From Paenibacillus silagei (GTDB taxonomy: Bacteria; Bacillota; Bacilli; Paenibacillales; Paenibacillaceae), in NCBI RefSeq assembly GCF_017874735.1, contig NZ_JAGGLV010000005.1, positions 1-64,000 of the forward strand: DNA of 64,000 nt. Reading direction: 5' to 3'. The number at the start of each line of letters is the position of its first letter. Positions within the stretch are counted from its first letter, which is position 1. The position numbers and the translations under genes are program-made. Below, in pieces: positions 53,844 to 62,226 of the stretch. Below the pieces are notes generated by a model. The model was not told where the DNA came from, ran no database searches, and saw only the letters and a list, made by a program, of their open reading frames with translations.

Positions 53844-54896
53844 TTACAACAGCAGGTCCCAGCTCAGCGGGGTGCCGACGGGCAGATCGGTTCTGAGGCG
53901 TTTGCCGAGAAGAAGATCATAGTATTTGGGCGCGAGGCCGTAGCCGGGGCGGATGACTTTGATGTTATCCGCAGTGAGCAGGTCTCCGGCCTTGATGTCC
54001 TTGGAGGTATAGACAGATCGTCTGAATTGCAGGGATTTCTCTTCTTCGGGGGTGGGACCGATGGAGATACCCCCGAGTGCCCTCCAGGCCGTATCCGTCT
54101 CCCGGACCAGGGAAGCGAATTCTGCCGGCTCCAGGGAGAATGCAGCATCCACGCCGCCTTCCGCACGGTTCAGGGTGAAATGCTTTTCGATCACCGTACT
54201 GCCCAGCGCCACGCTTGCCACAGCGGCCCCTACGCCCAGGGTATGGTCGGACAGGCCCACCTGAGCACGGAAGATGTCGCGCAGATACGGAATGGTATTG
54301 AGGTTGGTATTCCCGGGCGAAGCCGGATAGCTGCTGGTGCATTTGAGCAGGATATATTCCCGGCAGCCGGCTTCGGTAATGGTGTGGACAGCCTGTTCAA
54401 TATCGCCAAGCGAGGCCATCCCGGTGGAAATAATCATCGGCTTCCCTTTGGAGGCCACCTTCCGCAATAAGGGAATATCATTATTTTCGAAGGAAGCAAT
54501 CTTGTAGCAGTCGACGCCGAGGGTCTCCAGGAATTCGAGCGAGGACTCATCGAACGGGGTGCTGAACGGAATCATCCCGAGCGCCCTGCACGAAGCAAAG
54601 ATAGGCTCATGCCACTCCCATGGCGTATACGCCTCAGCATACAACTCATACAGCGATTTTCCCTTCCACAGTCCATTCGAATCCCCAATCATGAAATCCT
54701 TATTCTGCAGATTAAGCGTCATGGTGTCCGGCGTATAGGTCTGGATTTTGAACGCATGTGCGCCAGCCCGGGCGGCGGCCTTAACGATGTCGAGCGCGCG
54801 GTCCAGGGACTTATTATGATTACCGGACATCTCCGCGATGACAAAAGGCGGATGCCCGCTGCCGATGGTGCGGTTACCGATCCTGATTTCCTTCAT
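53844..54896 (-). CDS. pseI: Pseudaminic acid synthase (PseI)
   Basis: Condenses the 2,4-diacetamido-trideoxy-altrose with phosphoenolpyruvate to give pseudaminic acid. The 350-aa NeuB-family protein has FVIAEMSGNHNKSLDRALDIVKAAARAGAHAFKIQTY, PMIISTGM, LLKCTSSYPA, GLSDHTLG and IEKHFTLNRAEGGVDAAFSL, then a C-terminal SAF domain (RRSVYTSKDIKAGDLLTADNIKVIRPGYGL). The SGNHN motif is typical of PseI rather than sialic acid synthases. It is the last gene of the operon and overlaps pseH by 23 bases. Confidence 0.92.
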   Translation of the reverse strand: MKEIRIGNRTIGSGHPPFVIAEMSGNHNKSLDRALDIVKAAARAGAHAFKIQTYTPDTMTLNLQNKDFMIGDSNGLWKGKSLYELYAEAYTPWEWHEPIFASCRALGMIPFSTPFDESSLEFLETLGVDCYKIASFENNDIPLLRKVASKGKPMIISTGMASLGDIEQAVHTITEAGCREYILLKCTSSYPASPGNTNLNTIPYLRDIFRAQVGLSDHTLGVGAAVASVALGSTVIEKHFTLNRAEGGVDAAFSLEPAEFASLVRETDTAWRALGGISIGPTPEEEKSLQFRRSVYTSKDIKAGDLLTADNIKVIRPGYGLAPKYYDLLLGKRLRTDLPVGTPLSWDLLL

Positions 54897-55446
54897 GGCC
54901 TGTCGTTGCCTCCTCTGTCAGCCGTAGCCTGTGCTTCTCCCATTGCTCCCGGAATAGGGCCATCAAGACCACATCCACAGGCTGATGATTTCTGATCCGT
55001 TGTCTGCCTAGCCTGCCTTCCTCTATGAAGCCTAGCTTGCGGTGATAGGACAAGCTCCGCTGATTGAAATCCAGGATTTGTGCGCACACCTTATTTAGCT
55101 GCTCCACCTGGAAAATATGCTCCAGCGCCAAGATTCCCATCATGGTGCCGGAGCCGGGGGGACAGCTCTTGTCCCCTATATAAAAGCCCCATTCACAGGT
55201 CTTGTGGACCCTGTCAATCTGTGAGAACTGCACGAAGCCTGCCGGTGTGTCCAGATAGTAACAGATTCGGACCACCCGGCTGGTATCCTCCTCTATAGCA
55301 TGCATCCAGTTAAGATGCTCTTCCAGCGGAATGATCTCGTCATGATTCATATACGGCCTGATGTGATCGGCATTGCGCCATTCCCATATGAGCCGGCTAT
55401 GCTCTTGGCCCAGCTTCTCAAGCCTGTAGTCCCTTAGGTCTGCCAT
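54874..55446 (-). CDS. pseH: PseH-like N-acetyltransferase
   Basis: GNAT enzyme of 190 aa that acetylates the 4-amino group of the UDP-amino-sugar made by PseC. Key phrases are IWEWRNADHIRPYMNHDEIIPLEEHLNWM, WGFYIGDKSCPPGSGTMMGILALEHIF (acetyl-CoA loop) and FNQRSLSYHRKLGFIEEGRLGRQ. GGGAGGGG precedes the ATG. It overlaps both neighbours, as in a tightly packed operon. Confidence 0.88.
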   Translation of the reverse strand: MADLRDYRLEKLGQEHSRLIWEWRNADHIRPYMNHDEIIPLEEHLNWMHAIEEDTSRVVRICYYLDTPAGFVQFSQIDRVHKTCEWGFYIGDKSCPPGSGTMMGILALEHIFQVEQLNKVCAQILDFNQRSLSYHRKLGFIEEGRLGRQRIRNHQPVDVVLMALFREQWEKHRLRLTEEATTGHEGNQDR

Positions 55447-56536
55447 AGTCCCCTCCCATAATCCTGTCTATGACCTCATTCCATTTATCCTCGCCCATCA
55501 GGCGGAGCGCTTGCTTAGACATGGCCTGTACCTTGGACGGGTCGGCCAGCATAGCCTTAAGCCCCTGCTCAATGGCTTGAGCGGTCACCTCATTACTCTT
55601 CCCCAGGCAAAGTGCAGCTCCCTGCGCATGAACCAAGGCCGTGATCTCCCGCTGATTATCCGCCGTAATAATACACAGTGAAGGCAGGCCCAGGTAACAG
55701 CGCTCCCAGGTCGTACTTCCGCCTGCTCCGATGGAGAGGTCTGCCTTCTGCATCAAGTCCGCCATGTAATCAATCTGGCAATGGAAGCTGGCCTGTGGCA
55801 TCGAGTCACATAACGCTGCGATGTCATCCTTGCGGCAGTTCATTCCGCCTGCTACGACATCCAGCTGCAGGTTAGCGAAGGCGGGACTTTGCAGGGCCTG
55901 TAAGGCTTTGAGGGTCTCACCCGTAGGATCTGTGCCGCCAAAAAAGACCAGAACCCGGTTTATGCCTCCGTCCCGTTCAGCCAGCCCCAGCTTAGCCGCG
56001 CGGAATTCCGGCCGCAGCAGCGTATAGCAGGTGCCTGTCAACTTCGTGCAGTAGGCGGGAAGCAGCCCCTGGTAGCGGTCCCGGGCAGCGGATGGATTGG
56101 GGTCCAGCAGCAGATCACACTCATGCGGGCGGTCCGCCAAATCGTCGATGGCCACGATCTTCTTCGCTTTTCCCTGTACCCATGCTTCCCACCGCTTATC
56201 AATCCCGTAATGGTCAACAATGAGGCAATCTATAGGAGCAGCTCCCTCCAGCCGCTGAACTGTCTGCAAGGCATCGGTCCGCCAATCCACCTGAAGCCAG
56301 AATGCGGCGTACGACGGATCATCCGGAGGCGGCAGCAGCTCCACCGCATAGCCCTGGCCCCTGATATAGTCAGCCAGATTCCCCGGCAGCTCACGGCAAA
56401 TGAACGTGATCTGCCCGCCTCTGGCGGCGAGCCCGCCTGCAAGTGTCAGGCAGCGCATGATATGGCCCGTGCCCATAGAATACGAGGAATCGGCCCGGAT
56501 CCATATATTCATTGGATTAGCTGCTGTGCTTACCAT
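55418..56536 (-). CDS. pseG: PseG-like UDP-sugar hydrolase
   Basis: Removes UDP from the diacetamido-altrose intermediate. The 372-aa GT-B fold protein has the PseG N-terminal DSSYSMGTGHIMRCLTLAGGL (about residues 17-37) with the catalytic His, VDHYGIDKRWE, VLVFFGGTDPTGETLKAL and the C-terminal ADLSIGAGGSTTWERCYLGLPSLCI. The start at 56536 has GGAGG nine bases upstream; the first residue of the conserved domain is at Met 9. It overlaps the SDR gene by seven bases. Confidence 0.9.
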   Translation of the reverse strand: MVSTAANPMNIWIRADSSYSMGTGHIMRCLTLAGGLAARGGQITFICRELPGNLADYIRGQGYAVELLPPPDDPSYAAFWLQVDWRTDALQTVQRLEGAAPIDCLIVDHYGIDKRWEAWVQGKAKKIVAIDDLADRPHECDLLLDPNPSAARDRYQGLLPAYCTKLTGTCYTLLRPEFRAAKLGLAERDGGINRVLVFFGGTDPTGETLKALQALQSPAFANLQLDVVAGGMNCRKDDIAALCDSMPQASFHCQIDYMADLMQKADLSIGAGGSTTWERCYLGLPSLCIITADNQREITALVHAQGAALCLGKSNEVTAQAIEQGLKAMLADPSKVQAMSKQALRLMGEDKWNEVIDRIMGGDYGRPKGLQA

Positions 56537-57324
56537 GCGGTCCAGCCTCCGTCAACAGAGATATTCTCACCTGTAACATAGCTTGACGCGGCGGAAGCCA
56601 GGAATACCATCACTCCCTTTAGATCTTCAGGAGTGCCGATCCTGCCCAGCGGATTCTTCCTCTCCAGCTGCCGTATGAACTGCGAATCGGCTTGAACCGC
56701 TGCATTTGGAAAAGGCCCAGGCGATACCGTATTCGCTCTGATTCCATGTTGCCCGAAGTGGCAGGCAATGTAACGGGTAAACTGGCCAATCGCCGCTTTA
56801 CCGGCCCCGTAATTGGCGGGATTATCCATCCCGCTGTCTCCGTAGACCTCCGGGTTCGGCGAGACCAGCCCATACATCGAGGAGACGTTAATGATGGAGC
56901 CTCCTTTTTGTTCAACCATATAGGGCAGGACGGACTTGACACATCTGAAGGTTCCGTTGATCGTCCCGTCCAGCCCGGCCAGCCACTGTTCTTCACTCAT
57001 GACGGCCAGCTTGGCGGCTGAGCTGAATGCGGCATTATTCACCAGGATATCAATGCTCCCGGCCGCTTCGGCGATGCTCTGAATACATGCTCTGACTGAT
57101 GCTTCATCCCGGATATCCATTGCAATGCCGAAGCAGGCTGATCCGGTGGTGCGGGCGATCGCCTCAGCGGTCTCCTTGCAGCGCTGACCACTTGAGCTTA
57201 CCAGATAGACTGACGCGCCAGCCTCAGCCAGCCCCTCTGCTATAGCTGTGCCCAGATAACCAGCCCCTCCGGTCACAACCGCTGTCCGGCCTTGCAGATT
57301 GAATAATTCTTGAAGAGTACGCAT
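56530..57324 (-). CDS. Short-chain dehydrogenase in the nonulosonic operon
   Basis: A 264-aa classical SDR with the cofactor motif VTGGAGYLG, NNAAF, NVSSMYG and the catalytic YGAGK. It resembles PtmA-type dehydrogenases of flagellin glycosylation loci more than FabG. AGGAGGTGG precedes ATG 57324. It follows the aldo/keto reductase and precedes pseG. The canonical PseB-C-H-G-I-F pathway has no step for it, so it may serve the product of the NeuB fusion or a modified precursor. Confidence 0.8.
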   Translation of the reverse strand: MRTLQELFNLQGRTAVVTGGAGYLGTAIAEGLAEAGASVYLVSSSGQRCKETAEAIARTTGSACFGIAMDIRDEASVRACIQSIAEAAGSIDILVNNAAFSSAAKLAVMSEEQWLAGLDGTINGTFRCVKSVLPYMVEQKGGSIINVSSMYGLVSPNPEVYGDSGMDNPANYGAGKAAIGQFTRYIACHFGQHGIRANTVSPGPFPNAAVQADSQFIRQLERKNPLGRIGTPEDLKGVMVFLASAASSYVTGENISVDGGWTAW

Positions 57325-57328
57325 CCGG

Positions 57329-58243
57329 TTACTTCCACCTCCTGGGGTCAATGATCTCTACAGGAATATCCGTAAAGGATTCACCAAGCTTCTGCCTCAC
57401 TCCCCGGCTTAGAGGGGGCAACGCCATCATCCGCAGGTTCTCCTGCACCTGTTCCACCGTCTCGCAACCAATCACCAGCCCGGATATCCCCGGAAGATCC
57501 CTCACATAGAGGAAGCACAGCTCTTTAACCGGTATCCCGGTTTCCTCGCTGTACCTGATTAATCGTAACAACGGCTGCTCCGCTTGCTTCAGCCCCGCCG
57601 GAAGCTGCTCCGGTGCCATCAGCAGCAGGCCTTGCAGATAGACACTGCGGACGAAGATTTCTATGCCCTTCCGGGCGAGCCGCTCCAGCATTTCATTCGT
57701 TATCCATCTCTGGTCCAGCACATTCAGCGGAATTTGAATGCTGTCCAGGTCTTCCTCGCGCATAAAATTCGCAATATCCTCCGCATCATACACGGATACG
57801 CCGATTCTGCGGATCAGCTGCTGCTGCTTCAGCTCCTGCAGTATTCGCAGAATTTCGCCGCCCTGGTAAGTCAGATCGAGCGGATCATGCAAGAGACAGA
57901 CATCCAGCGCAGAGCACTTCAGCCGGGTCAGGGAAGAGCGGACGGAAGCGGTGACGAACCTCCTCCGCGCTTCCTCCGTGTGCAGTCCTAACCGCTGGAC
58001 GGAAGGGAGCTTCGTCACAATCTGCGGCTTGCTCTGCGGATCTGCATCTTCCAGGCAATCTCCAATGATAGACTCGCTGTCCCCGTATCCGGGTGCGGTA
58101 TCCAAATAACCGATCCCCGAGGAGAGGGCATATTGGAGCAGCTCATTCCTCTGTTGCACAGAGAGAGTGGCGGCTGTATTCGCAATTCCGTAATTTCCGC
58201 CTAACTGGGCTGTACCCAGCACAAGCCTGGCTTTATTCATCAT
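57329..58243 (-). CDS. Aldo/keto reductase in the nonulosonic operon
   Basis: A 304-aa aldo/keto reductase: LVLGTAQLGGNYGIANT, YLDTAPGYGDSESIIGD (catalytic Asp and Tyr), IVTKLPS (Lys) and CLLHDPLDL (His). The C-terminus IGCETVEQVQENLRMM binds NADP. Such reductases recur beside SpsF-type cytidylyltransferases in spore-coat and flagellar glycan loci. It lies 20 bases after the fusion gene. Its substrate is unknown. Confidence 0.85.
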   Translation of the reverse strand: MMNKARLVLGTAQLGGNYGIANTAATLSVQQRNELLQYALSSGIGYLDTAPGYGDSESIIGDCLEDADPQSKPQIVTKLPSVQRLGLHTEEARRRFVTASVRSSLTRLKCSALDVCLLHDPLDLTYQGGEILRILQELKQQQLIRRIGVSVYDAEDIANFMREEDLDSIQIPLNVLDQRWITNEMLERLARKGIEIFVRSVYLQGLLLMAPEQLPAGLKQAEQPLLRLIRYSEETGIPVKELCFLYVRDLPGISGLVIGCETVEQVQENLRMMALPPLSRGVRQKLGESFTDIPVEIIDPRRWK

Positions 58244-58263
58244 CTTCCTTAGCCTCGCTAACG

Positions 58264-60033
58264 TTAGGGTCTCTTCTTCAGGGTGGTTGCTTCATTCAGC
58301 TCCTTGACCAGCTCCGTATCATCCCGCCATTTCACCTGAATGCCCCTGTTGCGCTCAGCCATCTCAGGGTGGCCCTGCAGGAATGCCTTCAATTCTTCGA
58401 AGTACAGCGGTCTTGCCCCCACATCCAGTGCCTGATAGATCGCCTCGAACAGCTCCAGATCCTGAAGCTCATCCATGGTTAACCGCCACTCGGGATGCAC
58501 CCACTCTGCAGGAAGATCCACAGCATTGATCTTGAAGAGCGTCGGATTGTTGAAAAAGTAAAAGGACAGATACTCCGCATGCGTAAGCGGATTGGAATAG
58601 TGCAGCAGCCTTCTCAGCGCTTCAACGGTAAACACATCCCCCACCGTCCCCATGGTCGACTCCTTGGCGTAGGTAAAGTCCGCACCGCTTACCAGATGCC
58701 GGTCTATCAGCAGCTGAAGCATCTCCGGGGAGATCGCCGGATTGTCGCCGGTGACCCGGACTACGATATCTGCCTGGGCCGCTTCAGCCACGCTCAGCAT
58801 TCTTGCAGCCACATTGTCCGGGTCGCCGGTTACCACCTTCACCTGATGGTTCAGGGTGAACGCTGTAAGGGGCTGGTCGTCCGGCAGATCCGAGGTGGCC
58901 AGCACCACCTCATAGCCGCCCGGCACAGCCAGACAATTCATCAGGCATCTCTCGATGGCTGGAATGCCGTGAATCTCGCGCAGCGCCTTGCGGCGGAGCC
59001 GGGTAGATTTCAATCTACAGATGACGGCGATGCAGATTTTGGGTGCTTTTACCTTCCCGGGCGTGATGGGTGTGTTCGCTGGTATTGCTGCCGTTGCAAT
59101 CACAGGGAATTGCACCGAAGCATTGCGCGCCATGAGGGCATCCGGCATAGAGGAACGCTTATAGCATATGTTCGCAGGCGTGATCATTTCACCCGGGCGC
59201 AGCTCCGTACGGGAGACGATCTTCAGAGAGGAATCCTCCAGATACCTTCTTTCCGATTCCTTAATTTCGAGGCTCCCCAGTACACACTCTGCCCGGCGCA
59301 GCTTATCCACCATCCGCCCGAATTCCTCCGGCGTAAGCGCCGAATAATAGTCAATGCCCTTCTCCGCACGGTTCAGGGTGATATGCTTCTCAATGACACT
59401 GGCCCCCAGCAGATAGGCATAGACCGGAAGATCGACCGCCATTTCATGATCAGCATCCTCATGGTCCGCGAAGCCCACCTCCAGCTGATAGGTTTGCTTA
59501 ATATGGGCGATCCGGCTCAGATTGGAATCCTCCGTCCGGGTCGGATAGCCCTGGAAGCCGTGCATCAGCACGATTGGGCCTTTGAAATGACTCCGGATGT
59601 AGGATAATTGGGAATCCATCTCTTCCTCCAGCCAGCCGCTTACACCGATAAGTAAGGGCTTATCGAACCTGTGCAGGGCTTCTATCAAGGGGAGCGACTG
59701 TAAGACGGTTGTGGGTAATTTCAAGCCGTCTACCTGCGATTCAAGCTCCGCGAGAAGCCCGACACCCCATTCATCATAGACATCTACCCAGACCTCCAGC
59801 CCCGCAGCCTTGGCAAGCTGTACCGCCTCCGCCCATTGCTGCTTGCCGATGAACAAATCGATATACGTCTGATAATGGATGAAATCCGGCACCGCTAGGC
59901 TGTCGTAATGGAACCATTGAAATTTCACCCCGTTAGCGCCGCTGCGTGCGGCTGCGAGGATCAGCTCCCGCAGCCGGCCGGGGTCGCCCATATGGGCATT
60001 GGCAATCTCGGCAATCACTTTTGCCTTGGCCAC
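58264..60033 (-). CDS. Fusion: NeuB-like synthase + SAF + SpsF-like cytidylyltransferase
   Basis: A 589-aa two-enzyme fusion. Residues 1-260 form a NeuB-type PEP-condensing barrel (VIAEIANAHMGDPGRLREL, GVKFQW, EKHITLNRAEKGIDYYSAL), but the usual KCTSSYP is MHGFQGYPT and LSDHT is FADHEDADHE, so the substrate pocket is altered. Residues 262-327 are a SAF domain. Residues 331-589 are a CMP-sugar synthetase like SpsF (ICIAVICRLKSTRLRRKAL...VVRVTGDNPAI). It could both make and activate an acid sugar. GTG 60033 with AAGGGAG nine bases ahead is preferred over GTG 60060. Confidence 0.85.
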   Translation of the reverse strand: MAKAKVIAEIANAHMGDPGRLRELILAAARSGANGVKFQWFHYDSLAVPDFIHYQTYIDLFIGKQQWAEAVQLAKAAGLEVWVDVYDEWGVGLLAELESQVDGLKLPTTVLQSLPLIEALHRFDKPLLIGVSGWLEEEMDSQLSYIRSHFKGPIVLMHGFQGYPTRTEDSNLSRIAHIKQTYQLEVGFADHEDADHEMAVDLPVYAYLLGASVIEKHITLNRAEKGIDYYSALTPEEFGRMVDKLRRAECVLGSLEIKESERRYLEDSSLKIVSRTELRPGEMITPANICYKRSSMPDALMARNASVQFPVIATAAIPANTPITPGKVKAPKICIAVICRLKSTRLRRKALREIHGIPAIERCLMNCLAVPGGYEVVLATSDLPDDQPLTAFTLNHQVKVVTGDPDNVAARMLSVAEAAQADIVVRVTGDNPAISPEMLQLLIDRHLVSGADFTYAKESTMGTVGDVFTVEALRRLLHYSNPLTHAEYLSFYFFNNPTLFKINAVDLPAEWVHPEWRLTMDELQDLELFEAIYQALDVGARPLYFEELKAFLQGHPEMAERNRGIQVKWRDDTELVKELNEATTLKKRP

Positions 60034-60056
60034 ATTAATCACTCCCTTCTCTATTT

Positions 60057-61253
60057 TCACTTGGAGTAGTGGCGGATCACCTTCTTGACCGCGGCGACCA
60101 CATCCATCACATCTTCGGCGTCCATGCCCGCATATAACGGCAGCGTAATGAATTCCTCGTAGCAGCTTTCAGCAACCGGACAGATTCCCTTGCGGAACCC
60201 CAAGCTTTCGTAGTACGGATGGAGATAGGCGGGGATGTAGTGGACGTTTACTCCGATGTTCTCCTTTTGCAGCGCCTGAAAGACCGTCTTGCGGGTGGCC
60301 TTCAGCTTCGGTAGCTGAAGTCTGACAATGAACAGGTGCCAGCTCGACTCCGCCTCCGGCAGCTGATGCGGCAGAATAAGCTCTTCAGTCCCGCTCAGCT
60401 CTTGCAGATATAAGGCGGCAAGCTGCTTGCGCTTCTCAATGAAGCTTCCGATTCTGCGCAGCTGGGAGATACCGAGTGAGGTCTGGATATCTGTAATCCG
60501 GTAGTTGTACCCGAGGAATTGCATCTCATAATACCAGGGTCCGTGGTTCTCCCTTAACTTGCGCTCATCCCTGGTGATGCCGTGGGTGCGGAACTGCAGC
60601 AGCTTCTCATAATACACCGGGTCATTGGTCGTAATCATTCCGCCTTCTCCCGTTGTTATATGCTTTACAGGATGGAAGCTGAACATGGTCATGTCTCCGA
60701 TAGCCCCAATGCTTGTATTCTTATATCTTGCACCAAGCGCATGGGCGGCATCTTCGATCACGATCAGATTATGCTCCCGGGCAATCTGCAGAATCTCATC
60801 AAGCTGCGCCGGCTGGCCGGTGAAGTGGACCGGGATAATCGCTTTCGTCCGCGCGGTAATGCTCTCCCTGATCCGCTGCGGATCAAGGTTATACGTCCGC
60901 GGATCGATATCGGCAAATACCGGTACGCCCCCCTGATACAGCACACAGTTCGCCGTGGCGGCAAACGTCATCGGGGTTGTAATCACCTCATCCCCTTCAC
61001 CGATTCCGGCGGCATAACAAGCTCCATGCAACGCTGCTGTTCCGCTGGAGAAAGCCACCGCATATTTCGCCCCAGTAAACGCTGCGATCTCTGCTTCGAA
61101 TTGCTCAATGGCAGGGCCGCTGGTCAAATAATCACTTTGCAACACCTTGACCACGGACTCAATATCCTCGTCATCGATCATCTGTCTCCCATACGGCAAG
61201 TAGTGGGCACGTACAGGCTTCCCGCCGTCAATGGCCAGTTTGCTTTTTCTCAT
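60057..61253 (-). CDS. pseC: PseC-like UDP-amino-sugar transaminase
   Basis: PLP aminotransferase of the DegT/DnrJ family, 398 aa, that aminates the 4-keto sugar from PseB. The PLP lysine is in SFHPVKHITTGEGG (about residue 183); VAFSSGTAALHGACYAAGIGEGDEVITTPMTFAATANCVLYQGG and IEDAAHALGARY are also typical. The C-terminal NVHYIPAYLHPYY is family-like. The ATG follows AAAGGAG. It overlaps the upstream dehydratase gene by four bases. Confidence 0.9.
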   Translation of the reverse strand: MRKSKLAIDGGKPVRAHYLPYGRQMIDDEDIESVVKVLQSDYLTSGPAIEQFEAEIAAFTGAKYAVAFSSGTAALHGACYAAGIGEGDEVITTPMTFAATANCVLYQGGVPVFADIDPRTYNLDPQRIRESITARTKAIIPVHFTGQPAQLDEILQIAREHNLIVIEDAAHALGARYKNTSIGAIGDMTMFSFHPVKHITTGEGGMITTNDPVYYEKLLQFRTHGITRDERKLRENHGPWYYEMQFLGYNYRITDIQTSLGISQLRRIGSFIEKRKQLAALYLQELSGTEELILPHQLPEAESSWHLFIVRLQLPKLKATRKTVFQALQKENIGVNVHYIPAYLHPYYESLGFRKGICPVAESCYEEFITLPLYAGMDAEDVMDVVAAVKKVIRHYSK

Positions 61254-62215
61254 GACTGGTTCGGCTCCTTTCGGTGAAAGGTCTCAAGAATCCATTGCTC
61301 TGTCCGCCGGATGCCCTCTTGAATGGTAACCTTAGGCGTCCAGGACAATTGCTTCTCCGCCTTGTTGTAATTGCATAACAGCTTCTGGATCTCACTCTGC
61401 GGGTGAATATGCGGAACGTGATGGATGGGGGCCTGCCCGTCTGCAATAAGCTCGGCCAATTGATTGACGGTGATATCCTCACCCGTGCCTGCATTGACAA
61501 TTTCTCCATGCAGCTTATCGCTGTAGCCCGCCTCCACCACGAAATCTGCACAGTCCCCCACGTATAATAGATCCCGTGATTGGGTGCCGTCTCCGTAGAT
61601 ATTCAGCGGCTCGCCTTTTAATTTGCTGTGAATGAAGATCGCCACGACGCCGCCTTCGCCCCCGGTTTTCTGATAGGGACCATAGGTGTTGAACGGTCTT
61701 ACAACGACCACCGGCAGATCATAAGCGTAGAAATAGGACAGGACCATATTCTCCGCTGCAATCTTGGCACCGGCGTAAGGCGAGGCTGGCTTGATGGGGG
61801 ATTGCTCGTCAATTCCCTGCTCATCCGTAGCTCTGGCATAGACCATGCAGGTACTCATGAAGACCATCTTCACCTGCTGCTTGCGGCATTCCTCGAGCAG
61901 ATAGAAGGTGGCAAGCGTATCATTATTGAACGTGGTTTCAGGATCATCAATGCTGTCTTGCACGTTTATGCTTGCCGCCAGGTGGTAGCACAGGTCGAAG
62001 GAGGTCTCGCGGAAAAGCTCCTTCAAGGCTGCTCTGTCCTTGAGGTCCATGATCTGCACCTTCTGCAAATGCTCGTTATCCTCATACTCTTTCAGATTAT
62101 CCAGGGATGAGTTCGCCAGATTATCGATCACCCAGACACTTTGTCCATCCTTTAACAAACGTTCAACGACCCATCTGCCGATGAACCCTGTACCTCCGGT
62201 TACGAGTATATTCAT
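61250..62215 (-). CDS. NAD-dependent epimerase/dehydratase
   Basis: A 321-aa extended SDR acting on a nucleotide sugar. Visible motifs are ILVTGGTGFIGRWVVERLL (NAD site), STCMVYARATDEQGIDEQ and the catalytic Y-x3-K in SPYAGAKIAAE, then RPFNTYGPYQ. It resembles dTDP-glucose or GDP-mannose 4,6-dehydratases and UDP-glucose 4-epimerases. ATG 62215 has GGAGG five bases upstream. It is extra to the minimal Pse pathway and sits between pseB and pseC, so it may act on a second sugar. Confidence 0.85.
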   Translation of the reverse strand: MNILVTGGTGFIGRWVVERLLKDGQSVWVIDNLANSSLDNLKEYEDNEHLQKVQIMDLKDRAALKELFRETSFDLCYHLAASINVQDSIDDPETTFNNDTLATFYLLEECRKQQVKMVFMSTCMVYARATDEQGIDEQSPIKPASPYAGAKIAAENMVLSYFYAYDLPVVVVRPFNTYGPYQKTGGEGGVVAIFIHSKLKGEPLNIYGDGTQSRDLLYVGDCADFVVEAGYSDKLHGEIVNAGTGEDITVNQLAELIADGQAPIHHVPHIHPQSEIQKLLCNYNKAEKQLSWTPKVTIQEGIRRTEQWILETFHRKEPNQS

Positions 62216-62226
62216 AGTAGCCTCCA

